Positions 24,859 to 37,400 of a stretch of DNA of 64,000 nucleotides are shown in pieces. The DNA comes from Pyrocephalus nanus (taxonomy: Eukaryota > Chordata > Aves > Passeriformes > Tyrannidae), in NCBI GenBank assembly GCA_038380795.1, contig CM076261.1, positions 31,521,866-31,585,865 on the forward strand, read 5' to 3'. The notes beneath the pieces are model-generated. The model saw nothing but the letters and a program-made list of their open reading frames with translations. It had not been told where the DNA came from and ran no database searches. The position numbers and the translations under genes were made by a program. How positions within the stretch are numbered: position 1 is the first letter of the stretch; every line of letters starts with the position of its first letter.

Positions 24859-24927
24859 GCATTTGATGATTTTTTTGTGTGTGTTTTATATTTAATTTCA
24901 TCTATGCTACCAGCTGCAATTTCCAGG

Positions 24928-25439
24928 TTAATGACTTCCAAGCAGATTTGAAAGGAAGCCTGAAGACTTTTTCTTTTCCTGGGATTCAGCTTCTTGGCCT
25001 TGTGAAAGTCCCAATTCTTTCTCAATCTGCTCTAGCTCAGACTGGTCAAGCAGTTCAAAATCATCGGCCTCCTCTGTGTCTGTCTCCTCGCTCAAACTGG
25101 GCGCTGCATGTGAGGGAGCTTGCAGTGTGGACTGCAACTGGTCTTTGATGGCAGCAGACACCGCGGCTGTGATGACATCACCGGCAATTCCACTCATTAA
25201 ATTAAAGGTTTGGTCACTGGTCAAAGGCAAGGACAACCCTGCAGTGGGTGGTCTCTCTTTACGCTGTCTGGAAGCATGATCCACCTTGAAATCTGTTTGC
25301 TCTTTTCTTCCTTTTTGATGGATGGGCATTCCGATGCTTGAGTCATCGTCATCATTTGTTCCGGCACCATTTTCTAAAGAAGGGAATTCTAACAGATCTC
25401 TAGCGAAAGCTTCTTCGTGATCACTAGGTCGGTCAAAAT
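24928..25439 (-). CDS. RETREG1: RETREG1 last coding exon with LIR motif and stop
   Basis: The acceptor is TAACTCTTAATAG before 25439; the stop TAA is at 24930-24928. It encodes 169 residues: an [11 protein letters not shown] acidic stretch, the [20 protein letters not shown] helix, the [21 protein letters not shown] and the conserved end FLSNLLGSH. Confidence 0.96.
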
Positions 25440-28400
25440 CTATTAAGAGTTAACAGAAGGAAATAAAGTGTTAGCACTCACAAAAGGTTTCCTCAAAAAC
25501 GGAGCGGCATGTAAAAATGCAGTTAGTAAGTGTTCCTTTGAATACATTTACTAATCTATCCTCCAGTAGTTTTCTATAGCCTCAGTGCAAAGGAGCTTTG
25601 TGTGACATCTAAAATAAAATGGTTTTGAGGTTGAAAAATTAGTACCACAGATCACCTGGTATCGACCTAACTATTTGAACAAAATACCTTTTTAAAGTGG
25701 TATCTAGTGGTAATGAAACAACTCATGCAAATCTTTATCTATTTCTATATATACCAACCATATCAAGTCCTAAAATTTATAATGAAGTAACAGGCCTCTA
25801 ACTATTTTTCTTCACAATATATATAAATTACAAATATGTAAACATGTATGGATGTGTTACTAGCTTTTAATATTCATGCAGAATAATAAAAAAGAATGTT
25901 TATGTGTTTAAATGAAGATATAAAACCATGTAAAGACTTAATTTCTAAGTTTTTCCTTTCTTAGCCAATACTTGTATTAAATAGGAAACAGAAAATGGAA
26001 ACTATAGATGATGGGGACTGTTTCACGTTTTCAAGAGAATAAAAAGCAGAATGTGAACAAATAAAACATTAAATTTAATGGCTGCATTAATGACAAATAT
26101 TTATTATTAGAAATTTGTAAAACATACTGTGGAGTACATGGCTTGTGGAAGAGGCCTAAATGAGTACAAGGGAAAACTTTGATCTAGTACTTCTATAAGC
26201 AGGTAAAAAATAATCAGTTTGAACTTACTTTCTATGAAAACAAGCAATAGGAAGTTGTTGTAGGACCATTTATAAGGGCTAAGCAAATAAATCCTAAAAG
26301 TGTCTCATTTGCAATTTTCTCCATTTTCTTTGGGAAAGACGTGTTGGGAAGGTGAGGAAGAAGGGTTGTGTTGTATGTGGAGCGGTGGGTCAAATGCACA
26401 GAACTTTGACAGGAGATGAGCCACTCCTCAGATGCAACCCATTTGGTCTTGTACTTTTGCTTATGTCCCATTTGCTGAAATACTCCATAGGGGAGAAGAG
26501 TGGATGCTGTTTATTTTTCACTTAGCAAGGCCTTGAACACAGTTTCCCACATGATCCTTAAAGCCAAACTTGTGAGCGAATCGGGTAAGGGAACTGTAAG
26601 GTGGGTGGAAAACTGTCCGGACTGCCAGGGTCAAAGGGCTGTGATCAGCAACACAAGGTGCAACTGGAGGCTCGTTATTAGTGTCTGTCAAAGGTCCTGA
26701 AACAAACACTGTTCAACGATTTGATTAATGACTTGGATGACAGGATAAGTGCACTCTCCACAAGTTCACAGGCAGAAAGGAACTGCTGTGGGGCAGGTGT
26801 ATTTGATATGCTGGAGGTCAGGGTGCCTTCAGAGGGACCTCAACGGGAAGAACAGGCTGAAAAGGAAGATCATGACATTCAACAAAAGCAAACGTGAAGT
26901 CCTGCATCTGGGATGGAATAACCTGTGCAGCAGTACAGGCTGGGGCAACAAGGCAGAAAGCAGCTTTCCAGAAAAAGACCTGTGGACAGCAAGTCAGTGG
27001 TATGTCCTTGCAGCAAGGAAGGCCAACTACATACTGAGCTATAAAGGCAGAAAGTCAATGGAAGGGATTTTCCCCCTCTATTCAGCAACTGAGAGTACAC
27101 ATTGAAGTACTTTGTCCAGTTTTGACCTCTCCTGTCCAAGACAGACAATGATAGACAGGACTGAGTCCCCTGGAGGGCCATCATGATTATTTAGGTTGTT
27201 GGAGAACAGGACGTATGAGTAGATGCTGAGAGAATGGGCCTTGTTTGGCCCTAGGAGAAGGTGGCAGAGGGGAAATCAGATGGTTTAACAACCAAATGGG
27301 AAGGTATAGAGAAGATGGGCCTGAATCTTCTAGAAAGTGCACAGTGAAAGGATGAGAGTAAATTGGTACAATCTGGAACATGGGAAATTTTGACTCAATA
27401 TAAAAAATTTTTCATTGTGAGGGTGAGCAAATACTGAAAAAGGCAGTCTAGGGAGGTTGCTGAATCTCTACCACTGAAGATGCTCAAATTTCAAATGGTC
27501 ACAGACCTGAGAAACTGCATAATGCTCTGAATAGGAGCTTTGAACCTTCTTTGAATAGCAGGTTACATAAGATGAACAACAATTGCTCTTTACAACTTAC
27601 AATTCTGTGATCATACAATGCTGTCTATTTACAACTTGAAATATTAAGCAAATAATTTAAATTACTAATTTGGCATGTATAATGCCATGAAGTAGTATCA
27701 CTCTTCTTGTCATTTACAGTGAACTTTTCCTAGGAGAAATGCAAGGTGAGTAGAGCAACAGATCCACAGATGAGAGTGGTATTAAGATAATTAAGATAAT
27801 AAGACTGGTGTATGTAACAACCAAAATACTGTTGTCCGTAATCTTTATTCAGGCAAAGTGCTAACTGATAGCTTGGACTGTAAAAACTAAAAACTTCGAT
27901 CTGGTCAAGATCAAGACAAGTGCTTGAGAATCTTTTCCTAGTCTTAGTCTTCATATCTAATTCAGGCTCATTGCTGGCTGTCTTCATTTGCATTCTAGTA
28001 ATAAAATCTTATCATACTTTCCTTAATTAGCTGTTTAACAAGTCAAAGTATTCACTGTTTCTTCCTTAGCTTTTATTTCTTTACCTTACCCACAAAAGCA
28101 TTGATACTAAATTAAAAGGTTTAGGGTTAGGGTTAACTTGCTGAAAAGGTTTGGTGGAAGAGAGTGCTACATCTGGCAGCTATTGAGTGTATTGGTCTCA
28201 CCTAGTGCTACTTGTTCATTTAGCCACTTGCTGATGTACTTTATTATTTTTAAGATAAGGACAGTTCTTACAAAAAATGTATCCAAAACTATACAAACCA
28301 ATAAAATTAATCTTAAAATTCATTTCAGGGCAGAAAGTAACAATGCAAAATACTTCTGTCGTCAAATTCTCTAATAATTTTCAGGTAACTTGCATGACTG

Positions 28401-31400
28401 GAATTCACTGATGAGACAGATGAAGCTATTACATACCATCAGATGTGTCTGTCTGTGGAGAATACCCCTCGGATAAGTTAAAGGTCCCATTATCGGTCCA
28501 AGACACTTCTGATACATCTGTGTCAGACACTGACAGCTCTTTGGCAACCACTGCAGGACTAACCTACATGGAAAAAAGTTCCATACATGGTATTCTTACA
28601 CTCAAAAAGTTCACACAATAGGAAGCTAATGCTTAAGATACTGAAAAAAATCCCTCTCGTATGTCATAGCAATATGAATCACCTCCTATTTAAGCTTTAA
28701 TTGTAGAAACATGACAAAAATAGTATACAATGCCTAGAAGTGAAGCATCCCTCTTTGTAATTACTGAAAGATGTATTACACTAAAGAAGCATAAAAAATT
28801 CCAGTTATTAATTCTGAAAGTAATATCCTACTGTAAGAAAAGCAGAATGAGCCTGCAAGTACAAAATATGCATAAAGAAACAAGTAAACTTGGATCAAAA
28901 AAACCAGCCCATTATCTGTAAGACCATCAAAAATTAGTTAAATAAAAAAAATATTATCCTTTACTAATGTATCCAACGATATTCAGTTATGTCAGCTACA
29001 AACATATCCCATGGGATTTTTTTGTTTCCCAAATACAAAGCTACCTTCAGAGTGATCACTGTCAAAGTCAGGCTTTATATACTACTCATCAAATACTGCA
29101 GAATAATTTTCATTAAAATGAATTTTTTTATATGAACCACTGTTGTGATTATAATAGAAAAACCTTTGCCATACAGTTATTTAGAGTACTAAGAGATAAT
29201 GTAGATATTTGAGTGTTCCAATACATATCTAGAAAGATATTTATAGTTAATATACCTATTTATACTAGCACTGGAAATTATCAAACAAGTGATTGCAAAA
29301 GTATCTGACAAATTATGTAGGGTTTCTATGAATGTTTCCCTTTTACATTTTAATTTGATAAACATTAACTGCAATTTCACAGTTTCAAATAAAAATAACC
29401 ACCTTTGCTATTAAATTCTATTTTAATCATTCTACAGCCAATACAAAATAAACACATTCTTAGCTCAGTAGGCCAAATAAAACATTACCTTGAAGGCCAG
29501 AAGTCATAAATGCAGTAAGTCAGTTAGTGTAAGCCTAAAGGTGGAGACTATGAATCACTTCTAAAATATACTGCTTAGTTCAGGAACACAGCCTTCTGGG
29601 CAGGTTAAAATCTTCCACAGAAGAACAGAGACAGTAATCTAGATAGTCTCCCATTATCTATATAGATCTTAAAAGCAAGAGAGGGATGACTGAAAAAAAG
29701 TCACCTTAGGACACAGAGCTGATATGTCTAATTCACTGTCATCTTCTGTGGGTTTTGTTTTTGCTGTTTCTGAAAGAAAAAAAATATATTTTTTATCCTA
29801 CTCATGACATTGTATTTCCAGGTTCAGTGTGTGTTCTCTGTCACACAGCTTGTGTAGCACAATAACCTTCCACCTGCTGACGCAGTGCATCCTTAACATA
29901 ATATGCTACTTAGGTGAGGTAAACAAGGCTGACTGAGAGGCTCGACGCTTATCAAAAGGCACTGTACAGCAGCCAAAGCAGGAGAGATAATGTTGCTCTG
30001 AAATGCATTCCAACATATTCCTTTACCTGCATTGTACTTCCTTCGGGAGTGTTTATTGCTCACCATAATGTTACCGGTCCTGGCAATATACATCTGTCTT
30101 TTAAACTACACTGCTGGTACAGTGGACAGGTTAACATACTGCTAGAACAGGCTGTGTAGTTATCCCATCACATTTACTTCTACATGAGAATATGCAATTT
30201 TCTGGATAATTGCATGTAATCTTCATCCACAAAACCTGTCATCTTTGCACCCAGCTACCCTGCATTCACAGTCACATGCAAAGCACCCTCTGAAGTCTAG
30301 TAGATTGTTGCTCTTTGAAGATGAGCAGAGACACAAATTTCACCTCCTCTGTCTGAGAATCTTTTAAACCAAAATAAAATGAAACACACATTCAGAGTAT
30401 TCTTGGTTGCTTCTTTTTGCAACTTGCTTTTTCCTCTGTTGTGCCAGCACAAGGGCTCGTGAACCTAGGTGGTGAACCCAAGTGGCAAAGTGAGGTTTGA
30501 AACCCTGACTGTATTAAATTAAAATGCAGGGCGAAATGCAAGAAAGAATGCATCTAACTGCAATCATATTCCCAGTGCTGGCTTATGAAATTCATGAAAC
30601 AAGTCTACCTTTGACAGTTTCACTTAAAAAATTAACAATGTAAAATAATACATGAAGGAAATTTTTCAATGCACTGTTCCTCCTTTCTGACAACTACCGC
30701 ATTGTACACATAAGGGAAGGGGAAAAGACAGACAGTAGTTCTCACTGGGTCTAGGAACAGCACATTGCATGGTGAATGGTTACAAGAAATGCATGTTTTA
30801 GAGCAGATGTAAACTAACTAAAAAGGGTAGGCTACCTGCAAGTAATGTGACTACATTACAAAGGTTTAATTTCCAAATGGACACAAAAAACAAAACGAAA
30901 CAATACTGTTCATATCCATATTTTTCTTGAAATAGCTTTATTGCTTAAAATCTAAAAGTTTCCAATGTTAGGAACATTTCAGGTGAGATAGTTGATATTT
31001 TGTTTTAAATTGATTTCTCCCCTTTCCAGCTAAAAATTTTGATTAACTCGTAGCTACTACCCTATGGAAGTTCTTAAATGTTTTTTGAGTATTTGGGGAG
31101 GAAAACAAATTCTTTCTGCTATGGAGAGAGAAACCAAGGAGGATTTAGATACCAAAATAGAGTTTTATCTCTTATTGAAAATTCTGTTATGCACTTATTT
31201 TGAGACCCTTAAGTGAGTCTCTCTCCTGGTTAATTTTGCCTTATCTAAACAGTTATAAGCATTGCATGCTTACAGCAAGAAGTTTTTTCAGAAAATTTAC
31301 AAGTAGTACAGCTAATAAAGTATGAAGAGCTTGCCTTGCTTTTTTCCATGAAATAGTAATTTTTGTTATTATACCCAGATGTCTGACATATGCTGTCACC

Positions 31401-34400
31401 CCTTATAAAGCTAATAACAGTAGCAAGGCCAAAAGCAAGAAATATCTTTACAACTGGCTTCTCAGGACAAACCAAACTGTCTGCAAGGTGAATAAAATTT
31501 TCTCTGCATATAGAAATACATTACTTGGGATGATAATTAATTACTCACCAGATCTCTCCTTTTTCTTCTGGTTGATATATTCCACTATTCCAAAATCTAG
31601 TTTCATCAGAACAGCCTTAATTTTGCTGCACACTTTCTGTCCAAATTCATTGCACTTAAGGAAGGGACACAAAAAGGCACACAATACTGTGATAAAAATG
31701 AAGACAGAGAAAAATTGCATTGAAATATTGCTGTATAAGAAGTTAATAAAGCTTAAACTATGCCTTTGCATATAATAACTACTAATTTTACATAATACAA
31801 TTAGTTTACATAAAAATGCACTGTAAAATACCCATGTCAAGCAAACTGTTAATGTCAAATTCAGTTTCCAAGAGCCATTTCTACTCATCACAGAAAATAC
31901 CATTGCATTCATATCAATTGACATATTTTTTTACTTTATTAAGGCACAATTTATGATCATTATATCATTTATTATCATCTTGACTTAGCCTGATTTTGTT
32001 ATCTTGACCTGAGAAAACATGATTGTGCAACACTGTACTAGAATCAACACGCTGAAAACACTAGTAAGCTGACTTCCTTATGACAAAATATTGTTAAAAA
32101 TTTCTTACTTACATCTAATCTAAATTGACCCTCCTTCAGTTTAAAACCTCTTGTCCTAATGCAACAGGCCATGCTAAAATGTTTGTCCCCATCTTTCTTA
32201 TATGCCCTCTCTAAAAACTGAAAGGCCACAAAAAGGTCTCCCTGGAGCCTTCTCTTCCCCAGGCTGAACAACCCCAAATCGCTCAGCCTGTCTTCACAGG
32301 AGAGTGCTCCAGTCCCCTGATCATCTTGGTGGCCTCTTTGGACTTGATCCAACATGTCCATGCCTTTCTTGTCCTGGGGAACCCAGAACTGGATGCAGTA
32401 CTCTAGGTAGAGCCTCACCAGAGCAGAGCAGAGTAGACCTCTTCCCTTTACCTGCTGGCTACACTGCTTTTGATGCAGCCCAGGACACAATTGGCTTTCT
32501 GGGCTGCAAATGCACATTACTGGCTCATGTCCAGCCTCTCAACCACCAGCACCCCCAAGTCCTTCTCAGCAGGGCTGCTCTCAATCTCTTAATCCCCTAG
32601 CCTGTATTGATGACAGAGGCTGCCCCGGACCCAAGTGCAGCACATCACATGTCTTGTTGAACTTCATGAGTTTCCCATAGGCCCACTTCTTGAGCCTGTC
32701 CAGGTCCCTCTGGACAGCATCCTGTCCCACAGAGACTGGTGTTTTCTGTAAACTTGTATGTGTGTGTAAATAGATATATATAAATAAATACTTCCTATAT
32801 AGAGACCAAATAATGAATAAACCACATACACAAATCACGACTGAAAAAGAGACTATACTTACACAAGACATAGGAGAGGACAACTCCAGGAATGTAACTT
32901 CCCAAGACAGTGAAAAATGTACATATGCTGCAGACCAGTAGGCAAAACTGGTAAAAACATTAAAATTGACCATTAACACTTTCACTATTTAACTGTTTAA
33001 TTTTGCAAAAGAAAAATGTTGCATGCTAAATCCTAACTAGAATGCAGTGCAAAACTGAAGTCTGTTCTTTTTAAACTGGGAAATACTTTTAACACTTCTG
33101 GTGAAAATAAGCATCAAACATTTCCTTTTGGCTAATTAGGATGCATCCCCTCTTCTCTTATAAAAACATGCTATTTTTATTCATTTACTGTAAAGGTTTA
33201 ACAAGATCATGGTTATTGCTAAAATTACTAGAAATTACTTCACCCTCATTACACAAAGAAAGACTGAACAGTTTATATGCAGAAAAAACAACTCACTAAT
33301 TCCAATATTACAATACATACTTACTGCATGGTTACAAAAGCAAAATATCCTTCCTATAGCTACAGTTCTCTCCCCTGTTGTGCTGCTTCGTGAAACTGTT
33401 TTCTCTCATATGCTGGCAAGCATTCTCTCGATGCTTGTTGGCTACTCTAGCATCCCTGTTAATGACAAGATTGAGCTGAATTTTCAACATAAAATTCAAG
33501 ATTTGGTCTCTGTGGAGACTGAGACATACAGTGCATCTTTCATAACTGCACAATGCTGAGAACAGAATTGATCTGTTGGAAGTTTACAGATAGAATCCAT
33601 TTACTTTTGGAGCTAAACTGCAATAAAATGGCTATTTCAGAGAAATTTTGCACACAGCATCACTGTCTAATTTGCTTCTAATTATAGCCGTGAAATAATG
33701 ACATGACTTAGAGAATGAGGTCAGGAAAAAGAACAGAAAGTACGCTATCAAAATTATCTTTTCTAGACCCCTATTAGATATATCTTAACATACAGTTACT
33801 GTGTCCTGTTACCACTTAACAGAATTATGGTATTGTATATACTGATACCGCATTTCCTTACTTCATCATATACATAATCTTTAAAGTATGTTTATTGTCC
33901 AAAGTATATTTGTTTATTTACTTTTAAGTATATTTATTTATTAATTGTCCAAACATATAACTCCTCTTTGTATAATTTATTCATTTTTGAAAGATATTTC
34001 ATCTTGCTGCTCATCTGTATTTTCAGTCTAAACTGCTAATATTTGAGTGTGGTACTACATATCGTCTGTTTTCAGGGAAAATTTTGTGGTAAAATTAACC
34101 AAGATTAGAAGAGGAGAAAAAGCCTCCTAATCTCCTTTTAACTTGTATTTAACAATACAAATATAAAAATGAAATCTACTATTGCCATAATATACTTCTA
34201 CATTATTTATACTTTTCTTTGGAAAAAAAAAATCTGCTTCACTTTTGACTAGAACTAAATAATGATATTCCGATTTAAAAGGAAAAATCCTTCCTCTTGC
34301 TTGCCTCTTCATGAACTGGGTTCTCCATCGCAGCCTTTCCGGTAAAAAAAAAAAAAGGGAAAACCACCAACTGTAAGCGTATAGAAGAAAAATTATCACA

Positions 34401-37400
34401 ATAAAATATGAGGAACTCTCTTCTTACATTAAATACTTGTGCAGCTATTCCTGAAGACTAGAGTTGTTTGAGAAAAAAGAAAAAGTTTATCTTCAGGAAC
34501 ATGCCTATATTACTTTTTTATTTTTAAAGTTTTTATTAAATTGTTATGTTTTAAATTTCCTTTAAAAAGTCCATGGAATAACTGGTGAAGTTCCAACAGC
34601 AGTACGGGAAAGGACTGTATTGCTATAAACTTTACTGTGAACAGCTTTTCTCACTGATTTCCTACCCCTATTCTCCACAGCACAAAAAAGTTTGCAGAAA
34701 CTCATGATTTAATGTATCAGAATGTGTATTTTATTCTTCCTTTTTTTTGCTTGCTAGCTTATTTGTTTTTCTTAAAATCTATCTCACCTATTTATTAAAT
34801 CATATAGAACTGTTAATCTCACTTGGGAGTGCTTACCTTGCCAGGGTTTTGTTCCTTAAAGTGGGACATTTCTTGAAGAAATACAAATAAATTCATCAGT
34901 GTTTCTGAAATGCACTGATTTATTCTGGATCTGTAGTCCTCCCTGGAATCGATGACTTTCCAGCTGAGTAAAACAAACCAAAATACCCAACTTTGTTTAC
35001 AGCTCATATAGAAGTTGAAAGTGGTTGAAAACACCATGTTGTAAAGAAATAGCCTCTAGCAATCCAATGACTGCTGCTATGCTAGAGACACCTGTGCTTG
35101 TTTCCATGTATTTTATATAAGGCTAATTTGACCTTTTTAAGCTAAAAAAAAAAAAAAAAAAAAAATCTGTTCAGTAGTAGCAATTCTCAGTCCATGCAAG
35201 CAATTACCAAAGAAATTACTGTGTATTCATCACGGCCATAAGAAGACACAGAGTTCAAGGGGTTGTAATCTAAATTAAGCAAATGAACCCCAAACTTGTT
35301 TTTTAATATTATTTTTTCTTTAAAAAATATAGCATGGTATTTTCATTGCCACAGGATGGCCATACATATTAACACAATTTCATGCATATAATCCTTCTGC
35401 TTTTTCTTTTCTACTTTTTGTCTTGCTCTGCAAACTATGATGATGAAATTGTTATCCAATCTAGAAAAAAAAAATGGCTCTTGAGGTCTTGATTCAGTTC
35501 CTTACTGAATTTTAATTTTTCTATTTTATTGAAAGGACTGTTTCTAAAGCTTATCTTATGACTGTTCAATACTTTGAGTAAAATTAACACACCCCCCTCC
35601 CCAAAAACTGTACTGAAGAATTTGCTGAAACCCATGTGAAAGCATATGTATCTATGGTATTTGGGGCTGATAAGTTCAGACAATATCTAGTTTAAATGGT
35701 CACACTGTATACCTTCGTGGAGTAGACAAAACAACTGCAATGAATTTGTTTTATGAAAAAACAAATGAAAAAACATAGATGGGCCAGTCAGTGTCAAATC
35801 AAACTGGGACAAAGTATGGATGTGCAAACACTGAGAATCTGAAGCAAATTCTACACCAGTTATCTTTTGCACAGTGTACTGCTGAATACGCATGGCTTCA
35901 ATCCCAATGAATGCAAGCCAGCCATGAACTACCCCAGCCATTTTACGGACACATAACCCATTACATGTCCAGTGCATCACTGCATTAAAAGTAAACATTT
36001 TGTGATGGCTGGATTGAATTACAACATAAATCAAAATCTAAATTATGGAAAAAACGGCTGTACAATGGTCGGTGCAGCAGTAACAACACACACAGACTGT
36101 CAGATCGAACTGCCGACTCCTAGCAGGTACACAGTCTCCGCAGCCTTATTTTTGTAAAACGTCAGAACAATTTCAGTCAAAAATACCTAGTTACACACCC
36201 CCGGAGCCCCTTCCCCTTTCTCATGACTGTACTCGGTTTGCCACCAGGTGGTGACACAGCAGCGCCGGGACCAGCGCTGAGAGCCCCGTCACATGGGACA
36301 GGAGCAGCGCAGGGGGATCACAGCATCACTGCCCAGGGCACCGTGACCTACAGAAAAACTGCTATTTCGAACACGGGGTAAAACTCATTGAAGTCCAAAA
36401 CCCAAATCAGTGTCTTATTCCCGACTTTATTTTAGTAATTGTTGTGCTGCAGTGGTGTGATTTCTTCTTATGTTACAAAACATTCAAGGTGAGAGATTTT
36501 CTTTTCCCCATTTTGAGAATCAACAATGAACTGATTAAAACAGTGTACCTCAAATGCATAGGGTGACATCCCCATGTCTTGGACTAGGTGACTTTTGCAG
36601 TTTGCCAGCCATGCATGCTAGTGCATGCAGGTATTTGCCCCTGACAGTTATGGTAAATAAAACCATAAAGTAACTCATGGAGATCACTGCAGGAACCCAG
36701 CTGGAGGGATCAGCAAAGTTACACAGAACTTTATATCTGTGTCCCATCCACAACTGAGATTTCAATTTCCATCATCTCTGACACTTAGTTACTTGAGAAA
36801 AGTAGCATCCAAGAAGCATTTTGTCTTATGGGAATGGGAATTTTTATTACTGGATAAGCTACTCACCCTAAAGAAGCACTGCTTCTAGCTTTTGTGAACC
36901 ATTCTGCACCACTAATCAGTATTTTAAGAGTTACCTGTTTATTCCAGTGTTGAAAACCTATTAAAACAGTATTCTGAATTACAAAATCCTTTTACAGATT
37001 TTTACTCCTATCCTTTTATTTAAAACAGCTGACAATCGAAATGGAGCTTAGTGGAAGCACAAAGAGTAAAACCAGATAGGCCTGATGCCTACTATCATAT
37101 CAGAGCTTTGAAATATTTAGGACATTTGTAGACAGTAATTTTACTAATTTTAAGTTAATAGCAAAAACAGAGAGGGGGGGAAGATGAAAGCATAAACTAC
37201 AATAATAATGCGAACTATTTTCATATATGCTAACCACTAATATAAAGACAATATATATTAGAGAGCAGAAGGCATAATAAGGCACAGTGGGATAACTAGT
37301 GACAATTCAAAATACAAATGCAAATTATGCAGAAAAATGGCATATTTGTACAGAAAGTTCCCTGGAGTTGCTTTGCTTGGTTGTTAGTAATGCTTTCTTT

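Larger units (their letters stand above)
21166..24927 (-). other. RETREG1: Probable long RETREG1 3' UTR
   Basis: Reading downstream from the stop, the only canonical AATAAA I find before the ZNF622 promoter is at 21171-21166, followed by T/GT-rich sequence. That would make a 3.76 kb 3' UTR. The stretch has no CR1 copy, is AT-rich and contains a T-run of 21 (24838-24858; A in the mRNA) and a G/T tract (23033-23080). Non-canonical earlier poly(A) sites cannot be excluded. Confidence 0.4.
25440..34836 (-). other. RETREG1: RETREG1 introns between the last six exons
   Basis: Introns of 2,997, 1,141, 1,779, 1,176 and 1,889 bp (from 25440-28436 up to 32948-34836). The first holds a plus-strand CR1 (26455-27616) and a short telomere-like run (28120-28135). 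The 1,176 bp intron is more than half CR1 (32090-32740). The others are AT-rich with nothing I can name. Confidence 0.85.

Noticed and set aside
26500..27105. Two plus-strand frames in tandem, gene-like
   Set aside because: They are reverse-transcriptase remnants of a CR1 LINE, not a host gene.
31541..31924. 127-codon minus frame containing RETREG1 sequence
   Set aside because: The real exon is 31549-31686. The upstream residues are intron, shown by the acceptor and the phase with exon 5.
32044..32517. 157-codon minus frame
   Set aside because: The upper part is the CR1 ORF2 end; the lower part is CR1 3' sequence and flank.
35101..35165. A22 as the tail of a processed pseudogene
   Set aside because: No recognisable coding sequence or target-site duplication next to it; the same holds for the A-runs at 12058, 18872 and 49325.
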